NCBI GenBank assembly: GCA_013396915.1
Contig: VWZL01000165.1
Coordinates: 466,684-530,683 of the forward strand
Direction of reading: 5' to 3'
Length of the DNA: 64,000 bases
Source: Stercorarius parasiticus
Taxonomy: Eukaryota > Chordata > Aves > Charadriiformes > Stercorariidae
Positions 11,996 through 25,392 of this stretch are shown in pieces. The first letter of the stretch is position 1; each line of letters begins with the position of its first letter. The notes beneath the pieces were generated by a model. That model searched no databases. It had not been told where the DNA came from and saw only the letters and a program-made list of their open reading frames with translations. A program made the translations under genes and the position numbers.

Positions 11996-12743
11996 GGTCT
12001 TTGCCATTGCCATCACTCTCCATGCCATTGACCTGGTTCCTGCTGTGCCAGAAGACGTCTCTTAGCACCAGGCTAAGGGCCATTTTGTTTGGGGAAATAT
12101 TATAATCTCTCCTCTCCAACCTTCTCATCCCTGTTCCACAGTCCCAGTGATGTGGTGTTTCAATCCCTCATCTTGAGCTGTGGATTTAAATTCCGAGGCT
12201 AAAACAACCTTAGGCCCTTGCTCTCCCACCTGTGTCTGGGCCTCTGGTATAAAATTGGACAGTACTATGCTGCTTTGCTGAGTGAAGTGGTTTGTGTAAC
12301 ACAGGGGAATGTTGCCCCAAACTCTTCATTCTCTGTGTCCTTTGATAGTTTTGCTAATTTTAAATAAGCTTTTCCTGCCAGAGAAACAGTTTTGTTTTTC
12401 AAAAACAAAAGGAGAGGGTACACTTCTAATTATAGGACTGCTTGGTTGGTACAAATTTCAGTCTTCCTTAAAAGTAAATAAATAAATAGACAGACAACTA
12501 GCATAATGGCTCATCTGTTAAAGCAGTTCTTTGGCTGGCAGAGTTTTCCGGAAATTTATCTGTAGGTGTCCACATCAAACAGCATCAAAGAGCACCTGTT
12601 TTCTCTTTACTCCTTATTCAGAGATCCATCCACTCTCTATAATCTACCTCTTTCCATCCACACAAGCACTTTGCACTCCGAATGCTTTTACTAACATGAA
12701 TGAACCGTGTTCTGCCTGACACCTGCACATTGCCAAGACATAA

Positions 12744-12761
12744 TTTTTTTTTTTTTTTTTT
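12744..12761. repeat. Poly-T tract
   Basis: Eighteen consecutive T, then AAA. Simple repeat. Confidence 0.9.
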
Positions 12762-13009
12762 AAACTTGGGCTTTAAAAGTTTAAGGGACAAAGGGGGGAA
12801 GGAGGTGGGAAGGGTCAAAGCAGCTTGACTTTCATTGAAGTTTACAGGTATCTTTTGGACTACAAGTAAAATTTCTCATTGCAGATTTGAAGAAGGAAGA
12901 ATGATTTTTAGCTCTCAGTTTGTTCATTCCTGTCCATGTTTTTTCTAGATGTGACATCATTATTGCACACTGCTTCAACATAAATACACTGCAAAAAATA
13001 GTACCAAAC

Positions 13010-13275
13010 ACAAGAAGATACGAATGGCCATTTCAGTTCAGACTGCAGGTCCATCTAGCACAATAATTTGTCACCATTAGCAGCCAACAGAGCCTGAGAA
13101 AGAACTGAAGGGGGTAAATATGGGCCTATGCATTCTCAGCTTAGTTTTACACCTTCCAGTAGCAAGGCATTCAAAGACTTAAAGTAGAAGTTGATTTCTT
13201 TGTGATTAACTGTTCTGATGAGCATTTCTACCATGAATTGGTCTAACTGTTATTTGAACCCAGGCATTTCATATT
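13010..13275 (-). repeat. Ancient CR1-type LINE relic
   Basis: On the plus strand, GAATGGCCATTTCAGTTCAGACTGCAGGTCCATCTAGCACAAT-type sequence (13021-13063) corresponds to the reverse complement of the old amniote CR1 3' region ('ggccatactgggtcagaccaaaggtccatctagccca'). Further weak matches (a CATGAATTGGTCTAACTGTTATTTGAACCC stretch at 13232-13261) keep the expected order. The element is highly diverged, consistent with insertion before the radiation of birds. Confidence 0.55.
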
Positions 13276-16200
13276 CACTTCCACTTACTATATATTTCAA
13301 AGGTGTTCAGAGTAACAGAACTAATACAACTTTTTAGCAAGTCTAGGAATAAATCACCAAATTTGTTGGTGAACAGTTGACAAATTTTAGGCATATGAAC
13401 ACTGACAGAAGAAAAATCACTAGAACTCAGTTCCCTGCTCTGGATCATGTGCCCAAATTGTAGCTTAACTCCTGTTTCTGCACCATTCCTTATCCACAGC
13501 ACTGTCTCACAGGCAGTCATAAAGAAACGGACCTCCCAAATCTCAGTCAATAACCCCCCAGCTTATTACACCTGCTTCTCTAAGTTGTTGTAATGTCATG
13601 CTGGATCAAATTCCTATGGGATATCATGAGCTGGGTTCTGATCATGGTCTTTCCCCACCACAACACATACAGGTATTGCTTGTGGCACTGGACAAAATAC
13701 AGCAGTAAGAAATCAAGGCAACAGAAACAACATTCATGTGCACAGGCATATATCTGCATACCCTAAGGAGAGCATTAATATATGGACTCAGTGCTTTTAT
13801 GTGGCAGACCAGAAAAATTAACTACAGGTCATATAAGCAATACTTCTATTGGCTGTCATGATTAGGGTTTGCATTTATCAGAAAAATTAGTTTTCCTCTG
13901 AGCATCACAAACAAGCAAACATGCTGGATTTTCCTGTTTTTCTTTTCCTTGAGACCCTAAACATTGAAATCCTGAAATATTTTGACTAGAAAGGAAGGTC
14001 TCAAGTCAGTAGTCACACTTGTAAAACCTCCTTTATCTCACAGAATGCGTTTTATTTGTATTCCTGGGTCCCAGACATTTTTTGTCATTTCCAATGACTT
14101 CCTGCTTATTGCTGAGGCACAATGTTTTCATACTTTTCAGGAAATTATGAAACTGAAGAGCTCTCAGAGGCAGCCACTTGTATTTATTCGAGAGGACTGG
14201 AGGGCAGAGAAGGTAGGAGGAAAGGGGGATTCACAAAACACATTGCAGAGAAAATAAAACCATCTTTAGTTTTTCTAAAAAAAAAAATAGATACTGCATA
14301 CTTTTAGAGCATCCAATAACTTTACATCACTTGACCCTATGCACAATGGCCCCAGCAATACTGTTGGCTATTATCATGGCATAATACAGTACTTTTAAGG
14401 AAGATAATGGGCACACGATAATTACCAACACAATTACACTCACAGCAAGGCCAGTGTTCTCTCCATCCTTCAACAAGCAGCTCCTCATCCTCCTTTCAAA
14501 CAGCACAACTCCTTACAGTAGGCTTCTAGACATGAGGGGCCACACATAAAGGATCCATCAGGAAGCTTGCCAAAGTATTGCAATGGGAAGTAAAAGCCTA
14601 ATTGCCTCACAGGTGAATGCCTCCAGTATGGATCTAAGCTGCAATGTCTTTAAAAGAACTCAATCAGTTGTTTTAATGCCATTATGTTTCAAATTTTAAG
14701 CGCAGACACTTAAGGAAAAAAAAAAGTCCCCAGTTCAAGTCTATCTAGGAGCTCTTTATGTTTGAATGACTGACACCTGTTAACTTAATTAGGTAATTAG
14801 TTTACTTTGAATTATTAAGGGAAAGATCTGAAATGATAAAAGCTATAACAGAGCCGGAGGGCTTTATTATTTTTTTTTCTCTCTCTTTTTCTGGTTTAGC
14901 TGAAAAGATAAAGAGAAAATGCAGAGAAACATATGGTTCTAACCTTCTTGAAGATAGGCCTATGGGGGATTTTTCCAGGTTTGTGAAGTCAGCTCCAGAG
15001 TGATGTTATCCATTTTCAAACATTTTCTTTCCCTGTTTAGCGTTTTGAGTTTTCACAGACTTCTTACTCTCCCTGGTTTTGATAAGAATCCATCATTGAT
15101 TTATTGAAGTATTTTAAGAAAAGATAATTCTACTGGTATTTTCAGTTTGGCCAAAACTGGGACAATACTGCAGTTTTCATAAGGAGACGACCTATTCTCA
15201 TGAGATTTCCTAGCTGATTTTCATAACAAAGAAGTTAGTGAAAAACTTTTTTGTGTTGCTTGAACCAAACCTTTTGAGATTCATCCTCTAGTAGAAGCCT
15301 TTCACTTCTAACAAGTTCCCACTGATATGTATAGTGAAGACAGTCTCTGCGCATTAAGAACAGCTTGCAATACAATGGGTTTGGAGAGCCAGTAGCTTCC
15401 CAAGCTTTGAAGCACCTGGTATAATAATGGCTGTGCTGATGGATGACCTGATGTGTTACACAGACACAGTGTAGCCTATCAGCATTATACTGATGGATTC
15501 TTTCCAGTACCTAAAGGAGAAGATTTTGAAAGGAAGACCTATTTCAACTTCAAGGGAAAAACAATAGGGCTGCAGAGCTGTGGGAGAGTGATGTATTGCT
15601 ATACTATAGCTTCTGCTTCTAGGTATAGCTGTCAGAGCCTGAATGTTGCCTCTTCTCAAGTAAGCATTTTCAAAGGTTAATGAGATGGAAGGCAAGAAGA
15701 CTGGTATTATACTAGGTAGTCTTAGAAGCATGATCATGTTGAGCAGAATAACAACAGTTAAATGAGCTGCTCTGTTGCAACTCGTCAACATTATACATAA
15801 GATGAAGCAAACATATGCTATAGGGGATACGTCAACATCACTTTCGCTTTGGAGAATTAAGAATATAAACCACAGAATTTCTTACAAAACATGACCAGCA
15901 TAAGCACAGTGTAGATGGAAGAGCACTGATGTTATTTCAGTTGTGTTTCTCAGTAAGTTACATTTATAATGTAAATTGGAAAAAATTTGGATAACATTTG
16001 CTACCAATTTCTATCAGGCACTTTGAGAAAAAGCAAGTACAGAAACCCTTACAAGTGGAGATTGTGATATCCACTAAGTGCAGCATAGACACCAGGTATC
16101 ACAGGGCACTTTTCTACACCAGCAGGTTCAGATGAGTTCATCTGACCAGAGCCCAGCTAACTTGACATTTCTGATCTGGTAGTTACACAAAAACCTTAGC

Positions 16201-16394
16201 ACTGCCTTGTGCGCAGGTGGTAAGCATTGTTACAGGTAGGTTATACTAGTTTGGACATTAACTACACCTACAAATCATAGAAAGTGTGGGCAGAGTGTGT
16301 CTGTCTGCGTCCATCAATATAAACACGTAAATATCTGTGCATCGCTTTCATTGCAGACCTCTTGTTGCACTGTCTTAAATTAACTGAATTGTAA
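13276..16394. other. Unique AT-rich DNA, no gene seen
   Basis: No exon recognised. A block at 14690-14900 is rich in TAATTA-type words, with a long T tract at its end. See the findings for its possible regulatory nature. Confidence 0.5.
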
Positions 16395-16482
16395 AGTGCT
16401 ATTATTTCTCTAACTGTAGAAAGGGAAATAATTGTATTTCTCCATCTCACAGATATGCTGAGAACCTCGATCAGTGCTAATC
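16395..16482 (+). repeat. MIR-like SINE relic
   Basis: TTTCTCTAACTGTAGAAAGGGAAATAATTGTATTTCTCCATCTCACAG-type sequence follows, in order, the MIR 3' half (the 'agtttcctcatctgtaaaatgggataataatagtacctacctcatag' region). It is strongly diverged but co-linear over about 80 bases. Confidence 0.5.
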
Positions 16483-19019
16483 ACATGCATGGGGGAATTC
16501 AAAAGGTGCAATGTGTTGTTTGTTCTGAGAATGAGGCAGCGCTGAAATTGCCCCATATCAGCTTTTACACAAAGCTTAAATGATCATGAAAATTCTGATT
16601 CTGTAAACGCTAGCACGAGAGAGAAGGTACAGACAACACAAGCTCTTTTGGAAGGGAGGAAGGAAGGTTTGGGATATCCCTAGCCACGGGAGTTTTCAGA
16701 GGATCATGCAGTAGGTAGATAATTACATTCCTGGGAACCACCTCACTCCTTCTGCTTTCTTAAGTAATTCACTGTTCTAATTAGAACCAACCACAGAGCA
16801 CTGATAACAAAGGGGAGCCCATATGATGTATGACAGTTATTTAACGTGTCTTGGAATCAGACAGGCAACGTTATGTCTCTGGCTTCAGGTGACTGAAACA
16901 AGAAAAGCATGATTAGAGATAGCTATGTAAGAAAAAAAGTCTGCGTGTGGCAAGGGAAAGGATGCTGCACTGCTATTGTCACAGGCACAGGTGACACCAA
17001 GTGTATCAATGTCTTAAAAATTCATTGTCAATTATATACACATCCCTCTAATTTGCACTTCAGAGACTTATTGAGGACAAAAGAAGCTGTGAGCATGATT
17101 CGCTGTGTAAAATGCTATATTTTTGTATGGCAAGTCTGAAGGGGAAGGATGATCTTTTCTGCTTAGGCTCAAAATAGTAACGACCATGTACCTAACCTAG
17201 GAACTCAACAATAAAATGAGTGATCTGCCTTTTAAAATCAATAAAGAACAATATAGAGAGTACTTTATTTGCACAGTTTGTAGTTCTATATGGGATCATA
17301 TACAGGCAGCTTTCAGTGCAGCATTTTCCTCCTGTACAGATTACTGGGATTGTAGGCCTAGTAGCCTGCCCATCTGCCCTTTTACAAGAGAGCTAAAGTT
17401 TCTGTTACTGTTTAAGTGAAGGTCAGGAAGTGGCAAGTAAAGAAGTAGATGCAGTGTTAAAGCCTGGTGTACTAACAAAGGTACAGGGTTGCTCTCATTT
17501 ATGCCAGATGCATAATGGCCAGAGAACTGAAAATGCATCCAGAGGCTGACATGACAGAAGGACAACACGAACTGGACATACCAGATATAACCTTGGATGC
17601 AAGAGGCAGAACGGAACACAGGCGTTATGCTGGCTATAAAATTTCTCACAAGGGATCCTCCAACAGATAGTATACTGACTTTAAGCTCAGATCGCACTGC
17701 CAGTGTTAGATATTGCACTGACAGCCCATGAGGAGCCTGAAACCTGTGTTAAGGGCAAAAGAAGCTGTGAAAAAGACTTACCATGTAGAATTGGATGCTT
17801 TTTCCACAGCAAGCTTGAAGTCTGTGTCAATATTTATCACCATCACATTTCATATAGAGAATGTGAGAGCATGGCGCACAGTCATTTTCAGGAGATAAAT
17901 GTTTATCAGCCATGGTTGACTGCAGCATGTGAATCAGCAAGAGGTTTTGTGTTGCTTGTTCACAGTGCAGAAGCTCTTCCATAGCTCCACCGAAATGAAT
18001 AGGAGGATTTTGACAGTGAGTTACCACCCAGAATGGGTGAACAAATCAGAATCTAGCTTTTAATCATCTAAAAACATAGATTTTGTGTTCTCTAGCCAAT
18101 CAACAGATCAGCAGTTTTTACACTGGTTTCCTGCCCCATATGTTCTCAGTGAAAATTTTCCCCAACTCTTTCATTCTTTTTTGTTTTCTTTTATTTGGTA
18201 GATGTTTCTAAAACTGCAGCTGTCAAACCAGTTCATCAGAACTAGGCATGAAACAATGAAAAGCTTCACAGCCCAGGGAGCTTGGTGACAAACAGTGCTT
18301 TGGTGAAAGCCTTCCTCTTTTTCACAGCCTTGATGGCCAGAAAGACTTTTGACCTCAGAAGCACACTCAAAAGGAACATTTATCCAGAGAATGAATGCAG
18401 GGGAAAGTTGCACTGAGCCACTCAGCAAGTGATCCATCACCTGGTACCGTTTCTCTCACATTTGTCTGGAATTCAGTGCAGAGTTCCAGGAGGACTTTTC
18501 AGTAGAAACTTTATGCCACCATTGATCAGAATCAATCATTTCATAAATGAACATTTGGATTTTAGGGGATGTTTTCTATTTACACTTAAGTATTTAATTT
18601 CCTTTGCTTTAAGCTTCTCTTTAGGAAATTAAGGGATAGTTCTGTAAAGCAGCTCAGAACTGGTCAAACCAAGAGCTGCAGGGACTCTCTACTTGCAATC
18701 AAACACCAAAACAAGTGGTGACATTTTCAGAAAGTCTCCAACACAGTGGGTTTCAGTTCTATGTCTCTAACATTTGTAACATTCTATTTTTGAGTTGTTT
18801 TCTCTCTGTTCTTGTTGGATAGATCTATACTGCATTTGCAAATAAATGTGTGCCAAGGATTGTTTTCTGGCCCTGAGGCCAAAGGGGACACACAGGTGTC
18901 ATCACATTGTGCTTAATCCAAAGACTTCTCAGGATTTCAGGTGATTTGGGGACATAGTTGCTGTGTGTTGTACTTAGTTTAAGGGTCTGAAACAAAGCAA
19001 GGACCATGTTATAGCTCAT

Positions 19020-19058
19020 CACACACACACACACACACACACCCCCCACACACACACG
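19020..19058. repeat. CA dinucleotide microsatellite
   Basis: About eleven CA units, a short run of C, then further CA units and one CG interruption. A typical imperfect microsatellite. Confidence 0.95.
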
Positions 19059-20177
19059 CACTCCAGATATGCCGTTCACACCATCCAGTGTCTATGCTAT
19101 TTGAACAGCCTTGGGCCTATTAGCTCTGGAGGCATAATCTGGAGGCATAATCTTGAAATGTCATATAAAGTAAAGCACTGTGTAATGAAAAAAGTTGATC
19201 AATACTAAAACAGCAGCTTGGGATCCCCATCTCTTAACTTGCATTATATGCACTGAGAAAAATAAGTATTAGGTTTTTGCCATTAGAGTAGTCCCACCTT
19301 CTACCTTTGCATCCTACTGAATTCAAAGAAATAGCACAAGCTGAATATTTGGTTAGTAAGTGTATGCATGTTTACATATAGATCAAAACAGAAACACATG
19401 TACAGAAAAAGAAATAAAAGATTACATTGCTAATGCCTTTGATACCAGTTTTAGGAACAAAGTTAGTGTGTGTTTTACTGATATCAAAGGTTACATTTTC
19501 TTTAGCTGGGTATTAGTGTATTACTTAAAATATTCCCTTGGAAAGTTCATTTTCAGGGTTTTTTTAGCCAAGTGAATGTCAAGCCCCATTGGAGAACCAT
19601 ATTACCTGACATTAACAGGGTTTCAAAAAGAAGCAGACAGTGTTACTAATATCCCTATTCTGGTCCTATATATAAGGAACCGTTTTAATGCTTTGCTTTG
19701 TAGTAAGCGAAATTTTTCATCCTTATTTCAGATCAAATGTCAGTGGTTACTGAAAGTACATCGAGCTTTCAGTTTAAAAATTTATTAATGGAGTGGGGTG
19801 CACTCCACACTTTCCAGGATCCAATTTATTTTTTGTAAATTTTAGCCAACAGCTATGATACTTGTTGTGTTCCTTGCTGATTCAATAGTTTATTACCAAA
19901 TATGTTGCTTCACTGCAAAGCTGGAAACAAGTACTGAAATAATACAGAACTTATTTCTTGCCACCACCAGCCTCTGCTTAAGCTAATTAAAGACACAGTT
20001 CACAGATATGAAAAATGGAATCTAATTTCATGAGTACATTCAGCGTACCACATTGTGACATAGTCTTATATGATATATCTGCTATATCTGCTTTTGTCTG
20101 AAACAGTAGAAAAGAATGAGCATGTAACACATGATCCAAGAAATAAGATCTGAGAACTCAAACAACATTCTCCTGTA

Positions 20178-20242
20178 TGGTTAAATACTGGTACTGATCA
20201 CCAGTATTTAACAAGTGGTTAAATACTGGTACTGAGCACCAG
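20178..20242. repeat. 27-base direct repeat plus inverted copy
   Basis: The segment starting TGGTTAAATACTGGTACTGA is present at 20178-20204 and again at 20216-20242 with one mismatch. Between them, ACCAGTATTTAAC (20200-20212) is the exact reverse complement of GTTAAATACTGGT (20180-20192), giving a 13-base-pair perfect stem with a 7-base loop. The layout suggests duplication of a hairpin by replication slippage. Confidence 0.9.
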
Positions 20243-21481
20243 GCTTTTTTGGTGTTCAGGGCTCTTTTTTACATTATTCTGTCCTCCAGACTTTCATTAA
20301 TGAATTGACAAATTCTACTCATTTAGTTTGTAAATCAAGAAGAGCCCTAAAAGGACTCCCGTTGACATGCAAAAATTTCTATCTGTGTGGCATTGATTAA
20401 AAAACAAGCTAATACAGTACTGAACAAATCTCAAAGTCCCGCTAATGCTTTAATTGACACAGTGTGTAAGATTATTCCCCAGAAGACACCCCAAATTATT
20501 CTTTAGCGTCTATCTACATATACACTTACTATAACCCTGAAATGATCTCAAGATAAAATAGATGGCCCATTCCTGGAGTCTATACCTGCAGTATTCCTAA
20601 GCTGTTCTTTTCCAACATGGTCCTGTTAGACAACATCCAGGACAGCATTAGGCTAGTTGGACTAGCACTGCTGGCAAAGCTTTAGTGACTCTTGTGAAGA
20701 AAACATCCAAAAATCTGTAGAACCAGGAGCAGATAAGTGAAAAATCTGAAAGTAATGGCACTGGACTCACTATGAGAAACTGGATCAAATATTTCTCATC
20801 ACGCAAAGCAAAGACTCACCCATTGGAGAGTTCTTTCCAACATTTGTATGGTAGAGGGGAGGGAACAGCTTCAATGCCTTTTTGATTATAATGAAAACTC
20901 TTTTTTTGTCATTGAAAACACTGAAAAAAATTGTTAAAGAGAATTCAAGAGGAGTCAGATGGAATTCTGAGATAATCCCGTGTCCACAGTAACCCTGAGA
21001 ACCCGCAGTACTGAATCTGTAACTGTGGTCATCAATAACACTCCAGTAAATTGTCCTTACATGAGTCCTTGCTTTAACTCTTCAAAACTTCTTGTATTAT
21101 TTTTTGCTCCTTGACTGCAGATGATTAAATGTAAATTGTGAACAGTTCTTGAATATTAACAGGCAGAAATATATTCATTCACTAAAGGATGAAGGCTTGT
21201 TACTTAAGAATATTTTTTGGAGGGAAAGTGCTAAAATGTCACGATTTCAGTTTAAACACTGAAAATAATTCTGTTTCAATCACTTATTGTTTAGGCACTT
21301 TTGGAAAAAACAACAAACCTGGAAATCAACAAGATTTTTAAGGACTGTTCCATGTCATAGCTGTAACACTTCTTTCTTCCTTTACCTTCTATCAAATACT
21401 AGGAAGATCTGTTCTCTAAAATGGTCAACTGATGAAAAGTGCTCATTCATTAAATACATTCTTATCATTAGTAGTAGTACA

Positions 21482-21658
21482 TTCAAGGTCAGGTTGGACG
21501 GGGCTCTGAGCAACCTGATATAGTTGAAGATGTCCCTGCTCATTGCAGGGGGGTTGGACTAGATGACCTTTAAAGGTCCCTTCCAACCCAAACTATTCTG
21601 TGATTCTACCGTTCTATGATTCTATGATTCTATGATTCTATGATTCCATGATTCTGTG
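21482..21658 (+). mobile_element. CR1 LINE 3' end, young-looking
   Basis: A short 5'-truncated copy. It has the GGGGCTCTGAGCAACCTGAT block, a GGGGGGTTGGACTAGATGACC block (about 21548-21568), GGTCCCTTCCAACCC, and then a tail of ATTCTATG/ATTCTGTG octamers at about 21592-21658. The tail is nearly intact, so this copy is younger than most in the window. It is non-coding. Confidence 0.95.
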
Positions 21659-24600
21659 TACAAATTTATACTTAGATAGGGGTGATAAGTCAATAAGATG
21701 CAATGTAACTTTGCACTGAAAGACATGAATTTTGCTATAATTACAGATACATTCTCTTCTGTACCTGCACAAGAGGAACTTGCTGAAAGCTTCTCATAAA
21801 TGCTCTGTATTTTATAATGTCTCATAAATAATGAAATTTAACAAAAATTACACAGGAATCAAAATAGTAGAAACAGGTTTAAAAAAATGTGCAGTATTTT
21901 ACTGATTAGCATTTCCCAGAATTAATCTGAGTATAAGTTTATTTTGTATTTTAGATCCAGCTATTCCTAAATATATGTATCAATCTATATTGCTGACACT
22001 GTGCTTCTTTTGGCCTGCCAGCAGATTACATCCTCACCATGGTTTCACCACTGGCAAGAAGCCTAAGAGAGAAGTTTGCAGATGGAAAGGGATGGAGAAA
22101 TTCCCAAATAATCTGTTCCATTCTGGTCAGGTTCTTATACCATGCCCACCACCATTGCATCAGGGACCTTGCTGAGCTGATACATTTGGGCCCTGCTTGC
22201 AAAGCACAAGCTCTCAGGTCTGAAATAATGATGGATGAACATTAGGTTTTGGTTCAGTTACAGGTCTGGGAAAAATTAAGAACAGTTCTCATTTTATCAG
22301 AATGAATTCACCCATCCCTAATATAGAGCTGGCAAGGTATTTTTTGCAGCATTAGAATACTGTTGCATAAGCATAGTGACTAAATGATAAATGTCTCTAA
22401 TGGGGATGGAGTAATGGGCTTGAACTACTGTAGACAACTCTACTGGAACTGCTGTTCATCACTCACAGCACTGCTAACTTCAGCTTTGTAGTATACTAGT
22501 AAGACAGACATTCTTCTCCAACCCCACCCTCCCCACTCCATGCTTGCTGAAGTGCTGTTAAAGGGACTGTTGTCATTAAAAAAGAAATCACAGGCACTGG
22601 ATATATATACTAGAGTGCTGCATTAGAACTTACCCCATCACGCTGAACTCTTCATGCTGACCTGAGCGTCTCTTTCTCCAGAGTTTATTGACGTTCTATA
22701 CTAAAACTACTTGTCAAAAAAAAAGCCTTGATTATTGATGATGCAAATATATTTCTTCATTATTAAGTGAATTGCAATTAGCTTGGATTTTAACATCTAT
22801 TCATAATGATAGCAGAGGGCAACTTGCAGCAGTAAAAGGGTTGTAAGCTTTCCACTTACCAATTAATTCTATTATCAAATGCTAAGAAAAAAATAAGTGC
22901 CTGCCAGCTGTGGCTTTATTGTGTTTTCCCAGAACTAATAATGGGAAAGCTGTGAAAGTTTTTCTTTTTTCACTTTTTTTTTTGTGTGTTAGCCAACAAC
23001 AACAACAAAAACCACAGTCTTTTTTTTCCCCCAGAATTTTTTTTTTTTCAGAAGGTGATCTAAACAGAACAGTAGTGTTAATACTACTAAAATTAGGAAC
23101 CTCAATTTTAAGCTGAAACTTCCTTCCTGCTAAGCACTTCTGAGATTACATGAGCTACTATTTCCCTGACATGTAGATGCAAAGATAAGGTGAACTGATT
23201 TGGATGAGTGACAGTGCAGTCCAGAACGAACACATTTACCCATCTACAGCTGGCGTTTTCCTACCTTTGCATCAAACATTACACAGTGAGTCTCACTGTA
23301 CTCCAGTTATATGGTGAATTGGCCACAGACAAGTTTAAGTGAAGGAAAACCTTCCCCTTTCTTCTTCAATGCCCTCTATAGTCTTTGGTATGATTTTCCA
23401 GCTGCGTGCTGCAAGAAGCACGTCAATGCCAACAATTTGTTTCTGACTGAGATGGCAATGTCAAAAACCCTGATTTGAAATCCTTCAAACATGAATCAAA
23501 CTTCATAAAGCTCTAATAGTTCTACCCTACTTAGTGCTCACTTAAAGGTCTCTATTAAATGCACTCAAATACTGGGCTCTCAGACAGTCCTCTTATTTTA
23601 GCATCTTACAACTGAACAAAGAATTTTAACCAATTTCAGTTCCATTATTTTCTTCGCAGGATGAATTTCATTCTGCCTCTTAATCTGTGAATTTTATTCC
23701 ACCAAAACCCTGAATTGAATTTAGTTAGGCTCCTGGTTCAACAAACTGAAATGCACTACTTGCTTCTCTAGGTCAGGCCTTAGGCAAAGAAATAATGAAA
23801 TGACCTTTTCAGCTTCTTTCACAACTGATGAAATTTCCTCACTGAAAGCATAATTAGGCTGTGGAACTCACTGAGGTGAGATTCTAACAAGGCCAATTCA
23901 AATAAGGATTTATAGAATAACAATGTCCAAGGTTATAATGGCTACTGCTAAGAAAAAAAGAAAATGTAGTAACTAGAACATTCTGTGCTTTACAGTTTGA
24001 AATGAACTTTATGTCAGGGGATTAGAATGAAACCTTCTTAAGGACATTATTACCATTTCATGGGGTTTCTAATATATTCTTCTGAACCATCTGGTACTGG
24101 CCACTCTCAGCACCAGGATAATAGGACAGACAGATTTCTATCCAGTGCATGGAAATTTGACGAAGTATAGCAATTCTACAGAAGCAAGTTGTATGAGAGA
24201 TGCTGCAGGTGTGTTAGCGACCCATAGTGATGGGAGGGGGTAACAGGTGGTAACCCATAGCCCACATGTGATATTAAAACCACTAAAAAAATGAAAGTAT
24301 AGGCTGATTTTTATTTTATTTTTATTATTCTGAGCTGCAGCAGTTGTGAAGTTCATTTTGATCAATACAGAAGAATACTGACATGTGCCTTTCTTCGTAG
24401 CATCCCCTGACACTTGACAGACCCTTGACGATTTAAGTATACTGTTTTAAGTATACTGACCACCACACTCAGTTTTACTTTCGTTTTACAAAATATACAT
24501 ATGCTTTATAGCACAGTGTTGAATAGCATGGGGTTGTCCCTAGAGAAGTTAGTGAAAAAAATTACTTGAGTCTTTCCTCTCTGAATGCAAACATTTAAAG

Positions 24601-25392
24601 TACACATACTGTAGAAATGTATTCACAGATCGGGCGATGGTATTTCTTTTATAACTTTAGACATCAAAAAGAAGCATCTAGGTCGAATAATGTCCAATTA
24701 TTCTAGACCATGTAATAATCATTCGGGTTCCATGACAATACAACTTCTTCAGCTTCTTCCTTGACAAATTTGCTGCATAATTTGCAGATAAAGTGACTCT
24801 GGCTTGGTCTGACAAAGTAAGCTGTAGGGCTCATGAGGCTTTATGTTCATTTGAAATTTGTTTGGTTTCCAACAAGGATTTTTTTTTGCCGTTGTTTTCC
24901 ACACAGGTCTGGCACAGAAAAGGAATTTCAGCTCCAGAGAGACAAGGTTTTGAAAAATAATTTTTTGTAAATCAAGTCAATAACACACACACACACACAT
25001 ACACTCTCCCACCCCTCCCCTGCCCTCGATGATATTTTTATAAAGCTCTAATGCCACAATATTTAGTTTAGGAAACAGCGCAGCATCACTGCTGCCAGGA
25101 CAGATTAGTGTTTCCAAACAAAAATGTGGTCCTTATCTCCACTCTGTGATGGTATGTGCAGACAGCGAGCTGGTGTGGAGCTGGGCAGGTGCCCCATAGC
25201 TAGGGCAGCCTGTACAGCCAAATAACCTGCCCACTAGAAAGGCATCTGGTCAGAAGTGGTCTCCCAGGGAAGTCTCCACTTGCTCTTGAGGCGACTGTGT
25301 GACTTACACATAACAGCTTGTGTCCAAACCTACAATAAGAGTTAAGATAGAGTTAAGCTTTTATGAAGTCCCAAATAGAATTCCCCTTAAAT
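21659..25392. other. Unique AT-rich DNA, no gene seen
   Basis: No exon recognised. A short AC microsatellite lies at 24983-25004 and an octamer-like ATGCAAAT site at about 22740-22747. Poly-T tracts occur at about 22975-23050. Confidence 0.5.
24983..25004. repeat. AC dinucleotide microsatellite
   Basis: About ten AC units with one T interruption, followed by a C-rich stretch. Confidence 0.9.

Larger units (their letters stand above)
10466..13009. other. Unique DNA with two poly-T tracts
   Basis: No gene recognised. Poly-T tracts occur at 11980-11995 (16 T) and 12744-12761 (18 T). Each could be a reverse-strand poly-A tail of a retroposed sequence, but I recognise no parent gene beside either one. 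The minus-strand frames of 96 and 107 codons around 11738-12128 read through the first poly-T as a lysine run and are not convincing. Confidence 0.45.
16483..21481. other. Unique DNA with CA microsatellite
   Basis: No gene recognised. It holds the CA repeat at 19020-19058, a 13-base tandem duplication at 19125-19153, and a hairpin-plus-duplication at 20178-20242. Minus- and plus-strand frames around 17341-18027 overlap each other and have no domain. Confidence 0.5.

Noticed and set aside
11738..12128. Possible retroposed gene copy on the minus strand ending in the poly-A at 11980-11995
   Set aside because: No parent protein or transcript recognised, and the frame reads the poly-A as lysines. 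Kept only as a simple repeat.
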